From Pseudomonas haemolytica (GTDB lineage: Bacteria; Pseudomonadota; Gammaproteobacteria; Pseudomonadales; Pseudomonadaceae): DNA of 64,000 nt. Of the stretch, positions 10,443 through 18,221 are shown one piece after another (the stretch's first letter is position 1; every line of letters begins with the position of its first letter). A program made the position numbers and the translations under genes. The stretch spans positions 182,425-246,424 of the forward strand of contig NZ_VOIW01000008.1 of the NCBI RefSeq assembly GCF_009659625.1. Reading direction: 5' to 3'. The notes under the pieces were generated by a model, which did not search any database, had not been told where the DNA came from, and worked only from the letters and a program-made list of their open reading frames with translations.

Positions 10443-12362
10443 TTGAACGATATGGCAAAGAATCTGATCCTGTGGTTGATCATCGCGGCTGTCCTGGTGA
10501 CGGTGATGAACAACTTCTCCAGCCCTAACGAGCCGCAGACCCTCAACTATTCCGACTTCATCCAGCAAGTTAAGGATGGCAAGGTCGAGCGCGTAGCGGT
10601 TGATGGCTACGTGATTACCGGTAAGCGCAACGACGGCGACAGCTTCAAGACCATTCGTCCGGCAATCCAGGACAACGGTCTGATTGGCGACCTGGTGGAT
10701 AACCATGTGGTTGTCGAAGGCAAGCAGCCTGAACAGCAAAGCATCTGGACTCAACTCCTGGTGGCGAGCTTCCCGATCCTGGTGATTATCGCCGTGTTCA
10801 TGTTCTTCATGCGCCAGATGCAAGGTGGTGCGGGAGGCAAGGGCGGGCCGATGAGCTTCGGCAAGAGCAAGGCACGCCTGCTCTCCGAAGATCAGGTGAA
10901 GACCACCCTGGCTGACGTTGCCGGTTGCGACGAGGCCAAGGAAGAAGTCGGCGAGTTGGTTGAGTTCCTGCGTGATCCGGGCAAGTTCCAGCGCCTGGGT
11001 GGCCGTATTCCTCGTGGTGTGTTGATGGTAGGTCCTCCGGGTACCGGTAAAACCTTGCTGGCCAAGGCGATTGCCGGTGAAGCCAAGGTGCCTTTCTTCA
11101 CTATTTCCGGTTCTGACTTCGTCGAGATGTTCGTTGGTGTGGGTGCCAGCCGTGTTCGCGATATGTTCGAACAGGCCAAGAAGCATGCCCCGTGCATCAT
11201 TTTTATCGATGAAATCGATGCCGTTGGTCGCCATCGTGGCGCCGGCATGGGTGGTGGTCACGACGAGCGTGAGCAGACCCTCAACCAGTTGCTGGTAGAG
11301 ATGGATGGTTTCGAGATGAATGACGGCATTATCGTCATCGCTGCGACCAACCGTCCTGACGTGCTGGACCCTGCGTTGTTGCGTCCAGGCCGTTTCGACC
11401 GCCAGGTGGTGGTTGGCCTGCCGGATATCCGAGGTCGTGAACAGATTCTGAAAGTACACATGCGTAAAGTGCCAATGGGCGACGACGTGGCTCCGGCTGT
11501 GATCGCCCGTGGTACTCCAGGTTTCTCCGGTGCTGACCTGGCCAACCTGGTCAACGAGGCTTCGCTGTTCGCGGCACGTACCGGCAAGCGCATCGTTGAA
11601 ATGAAAGAGTTCGAGCTGGCCAAAGACAAGATCATGATGGGCGCCGAGCGCAAATCCATGGTCATGTCCGAGAAAGAGAAACAGAACACTGCTTATCACG
11701 AGGCAGGTCACGCCATTGTGGGTCGCGTTGTGCCTGAGCATGACCCGGTCTACAAGGTGTCGATCATTCCTCGTGGTCGGGCGCTGGGCGTGACTATGTT
11801 CTTGCCCGAGGAGGATCGCTACAGCCTCTCCAAGCGAGCACTCATCAGCCAGATTTGCTCACTGTACGGTGGTCGAATTGCTGAAGAAATGACCCTTGGT
11901 TTCGACGGTGTGACTACTGGCGCATCCAACGACATCATGCGTGCCAGCCAGATTGCGCGGAACATGGTGACGAAGTGGGGGTTGTCGGAGAAACTCGGGC
12001 CCTTGATGTATGCCGAGGAAGAAGGTGAAGTGTTCCTGGGTCGTGGCGGCGGCGGTCAAAGCGCCAGTTTCTCCGGCGAGACAGCCAAGCTGATCGACTC
12101 CGAGGTTCGCAGCATCATTGACCAGTGCTACGGCACGGCCAAGCAGATCCTGACCGACAACCGTGACAAGCTGGATGCCATGGCTGACGCGCTGATGAAG
12201 TACGAAACCATCGATGCCGACCAGATCGACGACATCATGGCGGGCCGTACCCCGCGTGAACCTCGAGATTGGGAAGGTGGTTCGGGCACCTCGGGCACTC
12301 CGCCCGTAGTTCAGAACGAGCGCCCTGAAACCCCAATCGGCGGCCCGGCAGCTGACCACTAA
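10443..12362 (+). CDS. ftsH: ATP-dependent zinc metalloprotease FtsH
   Basis: Inner-membrane AAA+ protease that degrades misfolded membrane proteins and regulators such as LpxC and sigma-32. The 639-aa product has two N-terminal transmembrane segments (about 7-23 and 103-125) around a periplasmic domain, Walker A GPPGTGKT near 197, Walker B IIFIDEIDAVG, the SRH region, and the zinc site HEAGH at 419-423. The start taken is TTG at 10443 (MNDMAKNL); ATG at 10452 is an alternative. The C-terminus is a Pro/Gly-rich flexible tail. folP follows 8 bp after the stop, so the run to glmM is likely one operon. Confidence 0.97.
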   Translation: MNDMAKNLILWLIIAAVLVTVMNNFSSPNEPQTLNYSDFIQQVKDGKVERVAVDGYVITGKRNDGDSFKTIRPAIQDNGLIGDLVDNHVVVEGKQPEQQSIWTQLLVASFPILVIIAVFMFFMRQMQGGAGGKGGPMSFGKSKARLLSEDQVKTTLADVAGCDEAKEEVGELVEFLRDPGKFQRLGGRIPRGVLMVGPPGTGKTLLAKAIAGEAKVPFFTISGSDFVEMFVGVGASRVRDMFEQAKKHAPCIIFIDEIDAVGRHRGAGMGGGHDEREQTLNQLLVEMDGFEMNDGIIVIAATNRPDVLDPALLRPGRFDRQVVVGLPDIRGREQILKVHMRKVPMGDDVAPAVIARGTPGFSGADLANLVNEASLFAARTGKRIVEMKEFELAKDKIMMGAERKSMVMSEKEKQNTAYHEAGHAIVGRVVPEHDPVYKVSIIPRGRALGVTMFLPEEDRYSLSKRALISQICSLYGGRIAEEMTLGFDGVTTGASNDIMRASQIARNMVTKWGLSEKLGPLMYAEEEGEVFLGRGGGGQSASFSGETAKLIDSEVRSIIDQCYGTAKQILTDNRDKLDAMADALMKYETIDADQIDDIMAGRTPREPRDWEGGSGTSGTPPVVQNERPETPIGGPAADH

Positions 12363-12370
12363 GGTTTGAA

Positions 12371-13222
12371 ATGACTTCTGCTTTGTCCTCTACCCGGTTG
12401 CCTTGCGGCAACCGGGTTCTTGATTTGGCCCATACGCATGTCATGGGTATTCTCAATGTAACCCCTGATTCCTTCTCCGATGGTGGCCGTTTTAGCCAGG
12501 TGGACGCTGCGTTGCGCCACGCCGAGGCGATGGTGGCTGCTGGCGCGACCTTGATAGATGTCGGCGGCGAATCGACGCGGCCTGGCGCTCGTGTGGTTTC
12601 TCCTTTGGAAGAGTTGGAGCGAGTGGCGCCAGTTGTCGAGCGCATCGCCCGTGAGCTGGATGTGATCATCTCGGTAGATACTTCCACTCCGGCAGTGATG
12701 CGTGAAACTGCTCGTCTCGGGGCGGGGCTTATCAACGACGTACGTTCGCTACGGCGTGACGGTGCCCTTGACGCCGCCGCAGCGACCGGCCTGCCTGTCT
12801 GTTTGATGCATATGCTGGGTGAGCCCGGCAATATGCAGGATGATCCGCACTACAGCGATCTGGTTGGCGAAGTGAGTGGTTTCCTTGCTGACAGGATTGC
12901 CCTGTGCGTGAGTGCGGGGATTGCGCCTGAGAAGATCATCCTTGATCCGGGGTTTGGCTTCGCCAAGACCCTGGAGCACAATTTAAGCCTGTTCAAGCAT
13001 ATGGATGCCCTGCATGCCCTTGGTCGCCCGCTGTTGGTCGGCGTTTCGCGCAAGAGCATGATCGGGCTCGCCTTGAATCGCCCGGTGGGTGAGCGTTTGT
13101 ATGGAGGCTTGGCGCTTGCGGCGCTCGCCGTGACCAAGGGTGCACGTATTTTGCGTGTGCATGATGTCGCCGAAACCGTCGATGTAGTGCGCATGCTCGC
13201 TGCTGTAGAATCAGCCGAATAA
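12371..13222 (+). CDS. folP: Dihydropteroate synthase
   Basis: Condenses p-aminobenzoate with hydroxymethyl-dihydropterin pyrophosphate in folate synthesis; the sulfonamide target. The 283-aa TIM barrel shows the pterin-site signatures GILNVTPDSFSDGG and DVGGESTRPGA, and the late SRKSMIG loop. The ATG at 12371 follows the ftsH stop closely and glmM follows 16 bp after, the same ftsH-folP-glmM order as in E. coli. folK, the preceding step in the pathway, is near 37 kb in this window. Confidence 0.97.
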   Translation: MTSALSSTRLPCGNRVLDLAHTHVMGILNVTPDSFSDGGRFSQVDAALRHAEAMVAAGATLIDVGGESTRPGARVVSPLEELERVAPVVERIARELDVIISVDTSTPAVMRETARLGAGLINDVRSLRRDGALDAAAATGLPVCLMHMLGEPGNMQDDPHYSDLVGEVSGFLADRIALCVSAGIAPEKIILDPGFGFAKTLEHNLSLFKHMDALHALGRPLLVGVSRKSMIGLALNRPVGERLYGGLALAALAVTKGARILRVHDVAETVDVVRMLAAVESAE

Positions 13223-13238
13223 GAATGATGGAGCACTT

Positions 13239-14576
13239 ATGACTAGAAAATATTTTGGCACCGACGGTATTCGTGGTCGGGTCGGCGAATTCCCTATCAC
13301 TCCTGATTTTATGCTCAAGCTGGGTTGGGCGGCAGGCATGGCGTTCCGCAGTATGGGGGCGTGCCGCATCCTGGTCGGCAAGGACACCCGTATCTCGGGT
13401 TACATGTTTGAGTCTGCGCTGGAGGCTGGCTTGTCCGCCGCCGGAGCCGATGTGATGTTGCTGGGCCCTATGCCGACACCGGCGATCGCCTACCTGACGC
13501 GTACCTTTCACGCTGAAGCCGGGATTGTGATCAGTGCCTCCCATAACCCCCATGATGACAATGGCATCAAGTTTTTCTCGGGGCAGGGCACCAAACTGCC
13601 TGATGAAATCGAGCTGATGATCGAGGAACTGCTGGATGCACCAATGACGGTGGTCGAGTCCAGTAAGCTGGGCAAGGTCTCGCGCATTAATGACGCATCT
13701 GGCCGTTACATCGAATTCTGTAAAAGCAGCGTTCCGAGCAGCACCAATTTTGCCGGGTTAAAGATTGTTGTCGATTGCGCCCATGGAGCGACCTATAAGG
13801 TTGCGCCAAGCGTGTTCAAGGAGCTGGGCGCGCAGGTCACCGTGCTGTCGGCTCAGCCAAACGGGTTGAACATCAACGACAACTGCGGCTCCACGCACAT
13901 GGAGCAGCTGCAGGCCGCTGTTCTGGCTGAGCATGCAGACCTGGGCATCGCTTTCGATGGTGATGGCGACCGTGTCTTGATGGTGGATCACACCGGCATG
14001 ATCGTGGATGGTGATGACCTGCTGTTCATTATTGCTCGTGATCTGCATGAGCGTAACAAACTGCAAGGTGGGGTGGTCGGCACCCTCATGAGTAATCTCG
14101 GTCTGGAATTGGCCTTGGCTGAGCTAGGGATTCCCTTCGTTCGCGCCAACGTCGGTGACCGTTATGTGATCGCCGAGCTGCTGGAGCGAAATTGGTTGGT
14201 CGGTGGTGAGAACTCGGGGCACGTGGTTTGCTTCCAGCACACCACCACGGGTGACGCGATCATCGCTGCGCTGCAGGTGTTATTGGCCCTTCGTCGTCGT
14301 GAGGAGAGCCTGGCACAGGCGCGCCAAGCCCTGCGCAAATGCCCGCAAGTGCTGCTCAATGTGCGTTTTGCCGGTGGCGAGAATCCAATCGAGCATCCAG
14401 CAGTCAAAGAGGCTTGCGAGCGCGTAACCCAGGCAATGGCTGGGCGTGGGCGTGTATTATTGCGCAAGTCTGGCACAGAGCCTCTGGTGCGCGTCATGGT
14501 TGAAGGCGAGGATGAAATACAGGTTCGCAGTCATGCCGAAGACCTGGCAAAACTAGTAACTGAAGTTTGCGCCTGA
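13239..14576 (+). CDS. glmM: Phosphoglucosamine mutase
   Basis: Interconverts glucosamine-6-phosphate and glucosamine-1-phosphate on the way to UDP-GlcNAc for peptidoglycan and LPS. The 445-aa product has the four alpha-D-phosphohexomutase domains: the phosphoserine loop ISASHNPHDD with S101 as the phosphorylated residue, the metal loop DGDGDR, the sugar loop GGENSGH, and the phosphate loop RKSGTEPLVRV. The start MTRKYFGTDGIRG is conserved and follows a GGAG (13228-13231). Confidence 0.98.
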   Translation: MTRKYFGTDGIRGRVGEFPITPDFMLKLGWAAGMAFRSMGACRILVGKDTRISGYMFESALEAGLSAAGADVMLLGPMPTPAIAYLTRTFHAEAGIVISASHNPHDDNGIKFFSGQGTKLPDEIELMIEELLDAPMTVVESSKLGKVSRINDASGRYIEFCKSSVPSSTNFAGLKIVVDCAHGATYKVAPSVFKELGAQVTVLSAQPNGLNINDNCGSTHMEQLQAAVLAEHADLGIAFDGDGDRVLMVDHTGMIVDGDDLLFIIARDLHERNKLQGGVVGTLMSNLGLELALAELGIPFVRANVGDRYVIAELLERNWLVGGENSGHVVCFQHTTTGDAIIAALQVLLALRRREESLAQARQALRKCPQVLLNVRFAGGENPIEHPAVKEACERVTQAMAGRGRVLLRKSGTEPLVRVMVEGEDEIQVRSHAEDLAKLVTEVCA

Positions 14577-14642
14577 ATTCGGCTTGCCAGTAATGATGTG
14601 GTTGGGTAACATCTGCGCCCACTTTGACCGACGAGGTACAGC

Positions 14643-15398
14643 ATGCGTCGCACTATGGTAGCTGGTAACTGGAAGATGCACGGTACCCGCGCCAGTGTCG
14701 CTGAGCTGATTAATGGCCTTCGTCACTTGGCCTTGCCTACCGGTGTTGATATCGCGGTTTTCCCGCCTTGCTTGCATATCAACCAAGTGGTTGATGGTTT
14801 GAAAGGCAAGTCGATTCAGGTCGGCGCGCAGAACTCTGCGGTGGAACCCATGCAAGGTGCGTTGACTGGCGAGATTTCGCCAAGTCAGTTGGTTGATGCG
14901 GGTTGTTCCTATGTGCTTGTCGGGCACTCCGAGCGTCGTCAGATGATGGGCGAGCGTGATGGGATACTCAACCGCAAGTTCGCAGCGGCACAGGCTTGTG
15001 GCTTGATTCCAGTGTTGTGCATAGGGGAGACCCTTGAGCAGCGTGAATCGGGCAAGACTCTTGAAGTTGTCTCGCGTCAGCTGGGCAGCATCATCGAGGA
15101 GTTGGGTGTTGGTGCATTTGCAAAGGCAGTTATTGCTTACGAGCCGGTCTGGGCCATTGGTACCGGGCTGACTGCTACGCCGCAACAAGCGCAGGATGTG
15201 CACGCAGCCATTCGCGCGCAGTTGGCGGCAGAGAATTCTGAAGTCGCGCAAGGTGTGCGGCTTCTATACGGCGGCAGCGTGAAGGCGGCCAATGCGGTCG
15301 AACTGTTCGGCATGCCGGATATCGATGGGGGGCTCATTGGTGGAGCTTCCCTGAATGCAGATGAGTTCGGTGCGATCTGTCGCGCCGCGGGAAACTGA
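14643..15398 (+). CDS. tpiA: Triosephosphate isomerase
   Basis: Interconverts dihydroxyacetone phosphate and glyceraldehyde-3-phosphate. The 251-aa TIM barrel has catalytic H95 (VGHSERR), E167 (AYEPVWAIGTG) and the N-terminal lysine in GNWKMHG. The ATG at 14643 has a GAGG at 14631-14634. secG starts 4 bp after the stop. Confidence 0.98.
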   Translation: MRRTMVAGNWKMHGTRASVAELINGLRHLALPTGVDIAVFPPCLHINQVVDGLKGKSIQVGAQNSAVEPMQGALTGEISPSQLVDAGCSYVLVGHSERRQMMGERDGILNRKFAAAQACGLIPVLCIGETLEQRESGKTLEVVSRQLGSIIEELGVGAFAKAVIAYEPVWAIGTGLTATPQQAQDVHAAIRAQLAAENSEVAQGVRLLYGGSVKAANAVELFGMPDIDGGLIGGASLNADEFGAICRAAGN

Positions 15399-15402
15399 AA
15401 AA

Positions 15403-15786
15403 ATGCTGGAAACAGTCGTAGTCGTTTTTCATCTGTTGGCTGCCCTGAGCGTAGTGGCTCTGGTTTTGTTGCAACAGGGTAAAGGTGCGGATGCTGGTGC
15501 GTCTTTCGGTGCAGGTGCTTCAAATACTGTGTTCGGAAGCCAAGGTTCCTCTACCTTTCTTAGTAAGTTTACTGCTATACTTGCCGCCGGTTTCTTCATA
15601 ACCAGCTTGGGGTTAGGTTACTTTGCTAAAGAGAAAGCTCATGTGCTGACTCAAGTAGGTCTCCCAAACCCAGCAGTGTTGGAAGTACCAAAAGCAAAAC
15701 CGGCTTCTGATGATGTCCCGGTGCTTCAAGAGCAAAAGTCGGCTACCCCAGCGACTGACGTGCCTCCAGCTCAAGAGCAGAAGTAA
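15403..15786 (+). CDS. secG: Protein translocase subunit SecG
   Basis: Small inner-membrane partner of SecYE that assists preprotein translocation. The 127-aa product has two transmembrane segments (about 3-22 and 54-73) with the conserved VLLQQGKGADAGASFG loop between them, and a Pro/Lys/Gln-rich cytoplasmic tail. I chose ATG at 15403 (MLETVVVVFHLL), 4 bp after the tpiA stop; the frame is open 16 codons upstream into tpiA, without family support. Confidence 0.96.
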   Translation: MLETVVVVFHLLAALSVVALVLLQQGKGADAGASFGAGASNTVFGSQGSSTFLSKFTAILAAGFFITSLGLGYFAKEKAHVLTQVGLPNPAVLEVPKAKPASDDVPVLQEQKSATPATDVPPAQEQK

Positions 15787-15807
15787 GAAGGTTGTAAACG
15801 CTGTATT

Positions 15808-15893
15808 GCCGAGGTGGTGGAATTGGTAGACACGCAACCTTGAGGTGGTTGTGCCCATAGGGTGTAGGGGTTCGAGTCCCCTTCTCGGTACCA
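15808..15893 (+). tRNA. tRNA-Leu (GAG)
   Basis: An 86-nt tRNA. The acceptor arm GCCGAGG pairs with TCTCGGT, followed by A and an encoded CCA. The D-loop includes AATTGGTAGAC. The anticodon arm CAACC/GGTTG encloses TTGAGGT, giving anticodon GAG. It has the long variable arm of a class II tRNA and the T-loop TTCGAGT. It follows secG, as leuU does in E. coli. Confidence 0.97.
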
Positions 15894-15904
15894 ATTATCA
15901 GGAG

Positions 15905-15926
15905 AGCCCGCTGTTGCGGGCTTTCT
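15905..15926 (+). terminator. Hairpin after tRNA-Leu
   Basis: AGCCCGC and GCGGGCT pair with a TGTT loop, followed by a short T-rich stretch (TTCTTG). It could end the secG-tRNA-Leu transcript, but the T-run is imperfect, so read-through towards the next tRNA is likely. Confidence 0.65.
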
Positions 15927-15989
15927 TGTAGGTGGAAGGTTACATTGACCCTGTAAGGGATCGGTCGTATACTTCCGCCCCAGCTTTGT

Positions 15990-16066
<77 letters not shown>

Positions 16067-16076
16067 GTTTTAGCGG

Positions 16077-16099
16077 AGCCCCTTTTAAGGGGCTTTTTG
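16077..16099 (+). terminator. Terminator after tRNA-fMet
   Basis: AGCCCCTT and AAGGGGCT form an 8-bp stem with a 2-base loop, followed by five T. It ends the tRNA transcript or sets the share of read-through into rimP-nusA. Confidence 0.88.
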
Positions 16100-16143
16100 T
16101 TAGCTGGACACTTTCAACGCCGCTGTTCGACGGCGTTTCAAGG

Positions 16144-16167
16144 ATGGGCGTTTCGCCCATTTTTTTA
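16144..16167 (+). terminator. Second terminator/attenuator before rimP
   Basis: ATGGGCG and CGCCCAT form a 7-bp stem with a TTT loop, followed by a run of seven T. An AACGCCG/CGGCGTT hairpin precedes it (about 16117-16138). Two terminator-like structures in series lie between metY and rimP, as expected if the nusA operon is controlled by read-through. Confidence 0.82.
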
Positions 16168-16206
16168 TTTTGCACAGCATGCACATACATGCACGAGGGG
16201 GTTCAG

Positions 16207-16665
16207 GTGTCGAGCAAGCTAGAAGAGTTGCAGGCCTTGTTGGCCCCGGTGATCGTGGCCCTAGGCTATGAATGCTGGGGTATTGAGTTTTCGGCTCAAG
16301 GTCGCCACTCAATGTTGCGCGTTTATATCGATAAAGAGGGCGGTGTGCTGGTGGACGATTGTGCCATTGTCAGCCGTCAGATCAGCGGTGTGCTGGATGT
16401 TGAAGATCCAATCGCCGTTGAATACACCCTCGAAGTTTCCTCGCCAGGCATGGAACGCCCACTGTTCACTATTGATCAGTTTGCAAAATTTGCCGGTGAA
16501 CAAGTGAAGATCAAGCTGCGATCCCCTTTTGAAGGGCGACGCAACTTTCAGGGCCTTCTGCGCGGTGTAGAAGAGCAGGATGTCGTGGTGCAGGTAGAAG
16601 ACCATGAATTCCTGTTGCCGATCGATATGATCGACAAGGCCAACATTATTCCCAGTTTTGACTGA
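16207..16665 (+). CDS. rimP: Ribosome maturation factor RimP
   Basis: Binds pre-30S subunits and assists 16S rRNA maturation. The 152-aa product has the N-terminal alpha/beta domain (LGYECWGIEF) and the C-terminal SH3-like domain, with EVSSPGMERPL between them. The start is GTG at 16207 (MSSKLEELQALL), 6 bp after GAGGGGG (16194-16200); an open frame reaches back to 16144, through the terminator hairpin, and is rejected. nusA starts 47 bp after the stop. Confidence 0.95.
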   Translation: MSSKLEELQALLAPVIVALGYECWGIEFSAQGRHSMLRVYIDKEGGVLVDDCAIVSRQISGVLDVEDPIAVEYTLEVSSPGMERPLFTIDQFAKFAGEQVKIKLRSPFEGRRNFQGLLRGVEEQDVVVQVEDHEFLLPIDMIDKANIIPSFD

Positions 16666-16712
16666 GACGCGGATCCCGCGGATCCAATGGCTTGCGAAAG
16701 GCGAGGCGTACG

Positions 16713-18194
16713 ATGAGCAAAGAAGTACTGCTGGTTGTTGAGTCGGTATCCAATGAAAAGGGCGTACCGGCAAACGTGATTTTTGAAGCGCTGGAGCTGG
16801 CCCTGGCCACCGCTACCAAAAAGCGTTTTGAAGACGAAGTTGATCTGCGTGTGGAAATCAACCGCCACACCGGTGCCTATGAGACTTTCCGTCGCTGGAC
16901 GGTCGTCGAAGAAGCCGATCTTGATGATCCGGCCATCGAAACCTGGCCGAGCAAGGTTGCCGAAACGCATCCAGGTGCCAAGGTTGGTGATGTCGTCGAA
17001 GAAAAGATCGAATCGATCGAGTTCGGCCGTATTGCCGCACAGACCGCCAAACAGGTCATCGTGCAGAAGGTTCGCGAAGCCGAGCGCGCTCAAGTCGTCG
17101 ACGCCTATCGCGAGCGCCTGGGTGAAATCATCTCGGGCACCGTGAAGAAAGTCACCCGCGACAACGTGATCGTCGACCTGGGGAACAACGCCGAAGCGTT
17201 GCTGGCCCGCGAAGACATCATCTCGCGCGAAACCTTCCGCGTCGGCGTGCGCTTGCGTGCGCTGCTCAAGGAAATCCGCACCGAGAACCGCGGCCCTCAG
17301 TTGATCCTGTCGCGTACCGCGCCGGAAATGCTGATTGAGCTGTTCCGTATCGAAGTGCCGGAAATCGCCGAAGGCCTGATCGAAGTCATGGCTGCGTCCC
17401 GCGACCCGGGTTCGCGTGCCAAGATCGCGGTCCGTTCCAAGGACAAACGCATCGACCCGCAAGGCGCTTGCATCGGTATGCGCGGTTCGCGCGTCCAGGC
17501 AGTGTCGGGCGAATTGGGCGGTGAGCGTGTGGACATCGTCCTCTGGGACGATAACCCGGCGCAGTTTGTGATCAACGCCATGTCGCCGGCTGAAGTGGCG
17601 GCAATTATCGTTGACGAAGATGCCCATGCAATGGACATCGCCGTTGGCGCAGACAATCTGGCTCAGGCCATTGGTCGTGGTGGTCAGAACGTGCGTCTGG
17701 CCAGCCAACTGACCGGTTGGACCCTGAACGTGATGACCGAATCGGACATCCAGGCTAAGCAGCAAGCTGAAACCGGTGACATCCTGCGCAACTTCATCGA
17801 AGAGCTGGAAGTCGATGAAGACCTGGCGCAGGTGCTGGTAGATGAAGGCTTCACCAGCCTGGAAGAGATTGCCTACGTACCGTTGGAAGAAATGCTCAAC
17901 ATCGACGGCTTTGACGAAGACACCGTCAACGAGCTTCGCGCTCGGGCCAAGGATCGTTTGTTGACTAAAGCCATCGCTACTGAGGAAAAGCTGGCAGACG
18001 CCCATCCGGCCGAAGACCTGCTCTCGCTTGAGGGTATGGACAAGGATTTGGCGATGGAACTGGCGGTGCGCGGCGTAATTACCCGCGAAGACCTGGCCGA
18101 GCAGTCTATTGACGATCTGCTCGACATCGACGGCATTGACGATGATCGTGCCGGCAAGTTGATCATGGCCGCCCGAGCCCATTGGTTCGAGTAA
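16713..18194 (+). CDS. nusA: Transcription termination/antitermination factor NusA
   Basis: RNA polymerase-associated factor for pausing, termination and rRNA antitermination. The 493-aa product has the N-terminal polymerase-binding domain, an S1 domain (about 135-200), tandem KH domains (IGMRGSRVQAV and IGRGGQNVRLAS), and two acidic C-terminal repeats with helix-hairpin-helix character (LEEMLNIDGFDE and IDDLLDIDGIDD). The ATG at 16713 (MSKEVLLVVE) has AAGGCGAGG upstream; the 7-codon extension to 16692 is not needed. Confidence 0.97.
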   Translation: MSKEVLLVVESVSNEKGVPANVIFEALELALATATKKRFEDEVDLRVEINRHTGAYETFRRWTVVEEADLDDPAIETWPSKVAETHPGAKVGDVVEEKIESIEFGRIAAQTAKQVIVQKVREAERAQVVDAYRERLGEIISGTVKKVTRDNVIVDLGNNAEALLAREDIISRETFRVGVRLRALLKEIRTENRGPQLILSRTAPEMLIELFRIEVPEIAEGLIEVMAASRDPGSRAKIAVRSKDKRIDPQGACIGMRGSRVQAVSGELGGERVDIVLWDDNPAQFVINAMSPAEVAAIIVDEDAHAMDIAVGADNLAQAIGRGGQNVRLASQLTGWTLNVMTESDIQAKQQAETGDILRNFIEELEVDEDLAQVLVDEGFTSLEEIAYVPLEEMLNIDGFDEDTVNELRARAKDRLLTKAIATEEKLADAHPAEDLLSLEGMDKDLAMELAVRGVITREDLAEQSIDDLLDIDGIDDDRAGKLIMAARAHWFE

Positions 18195-18221
18195 TTAGGC
18201 GCGGCCTGAGGAGAGAAGTGC

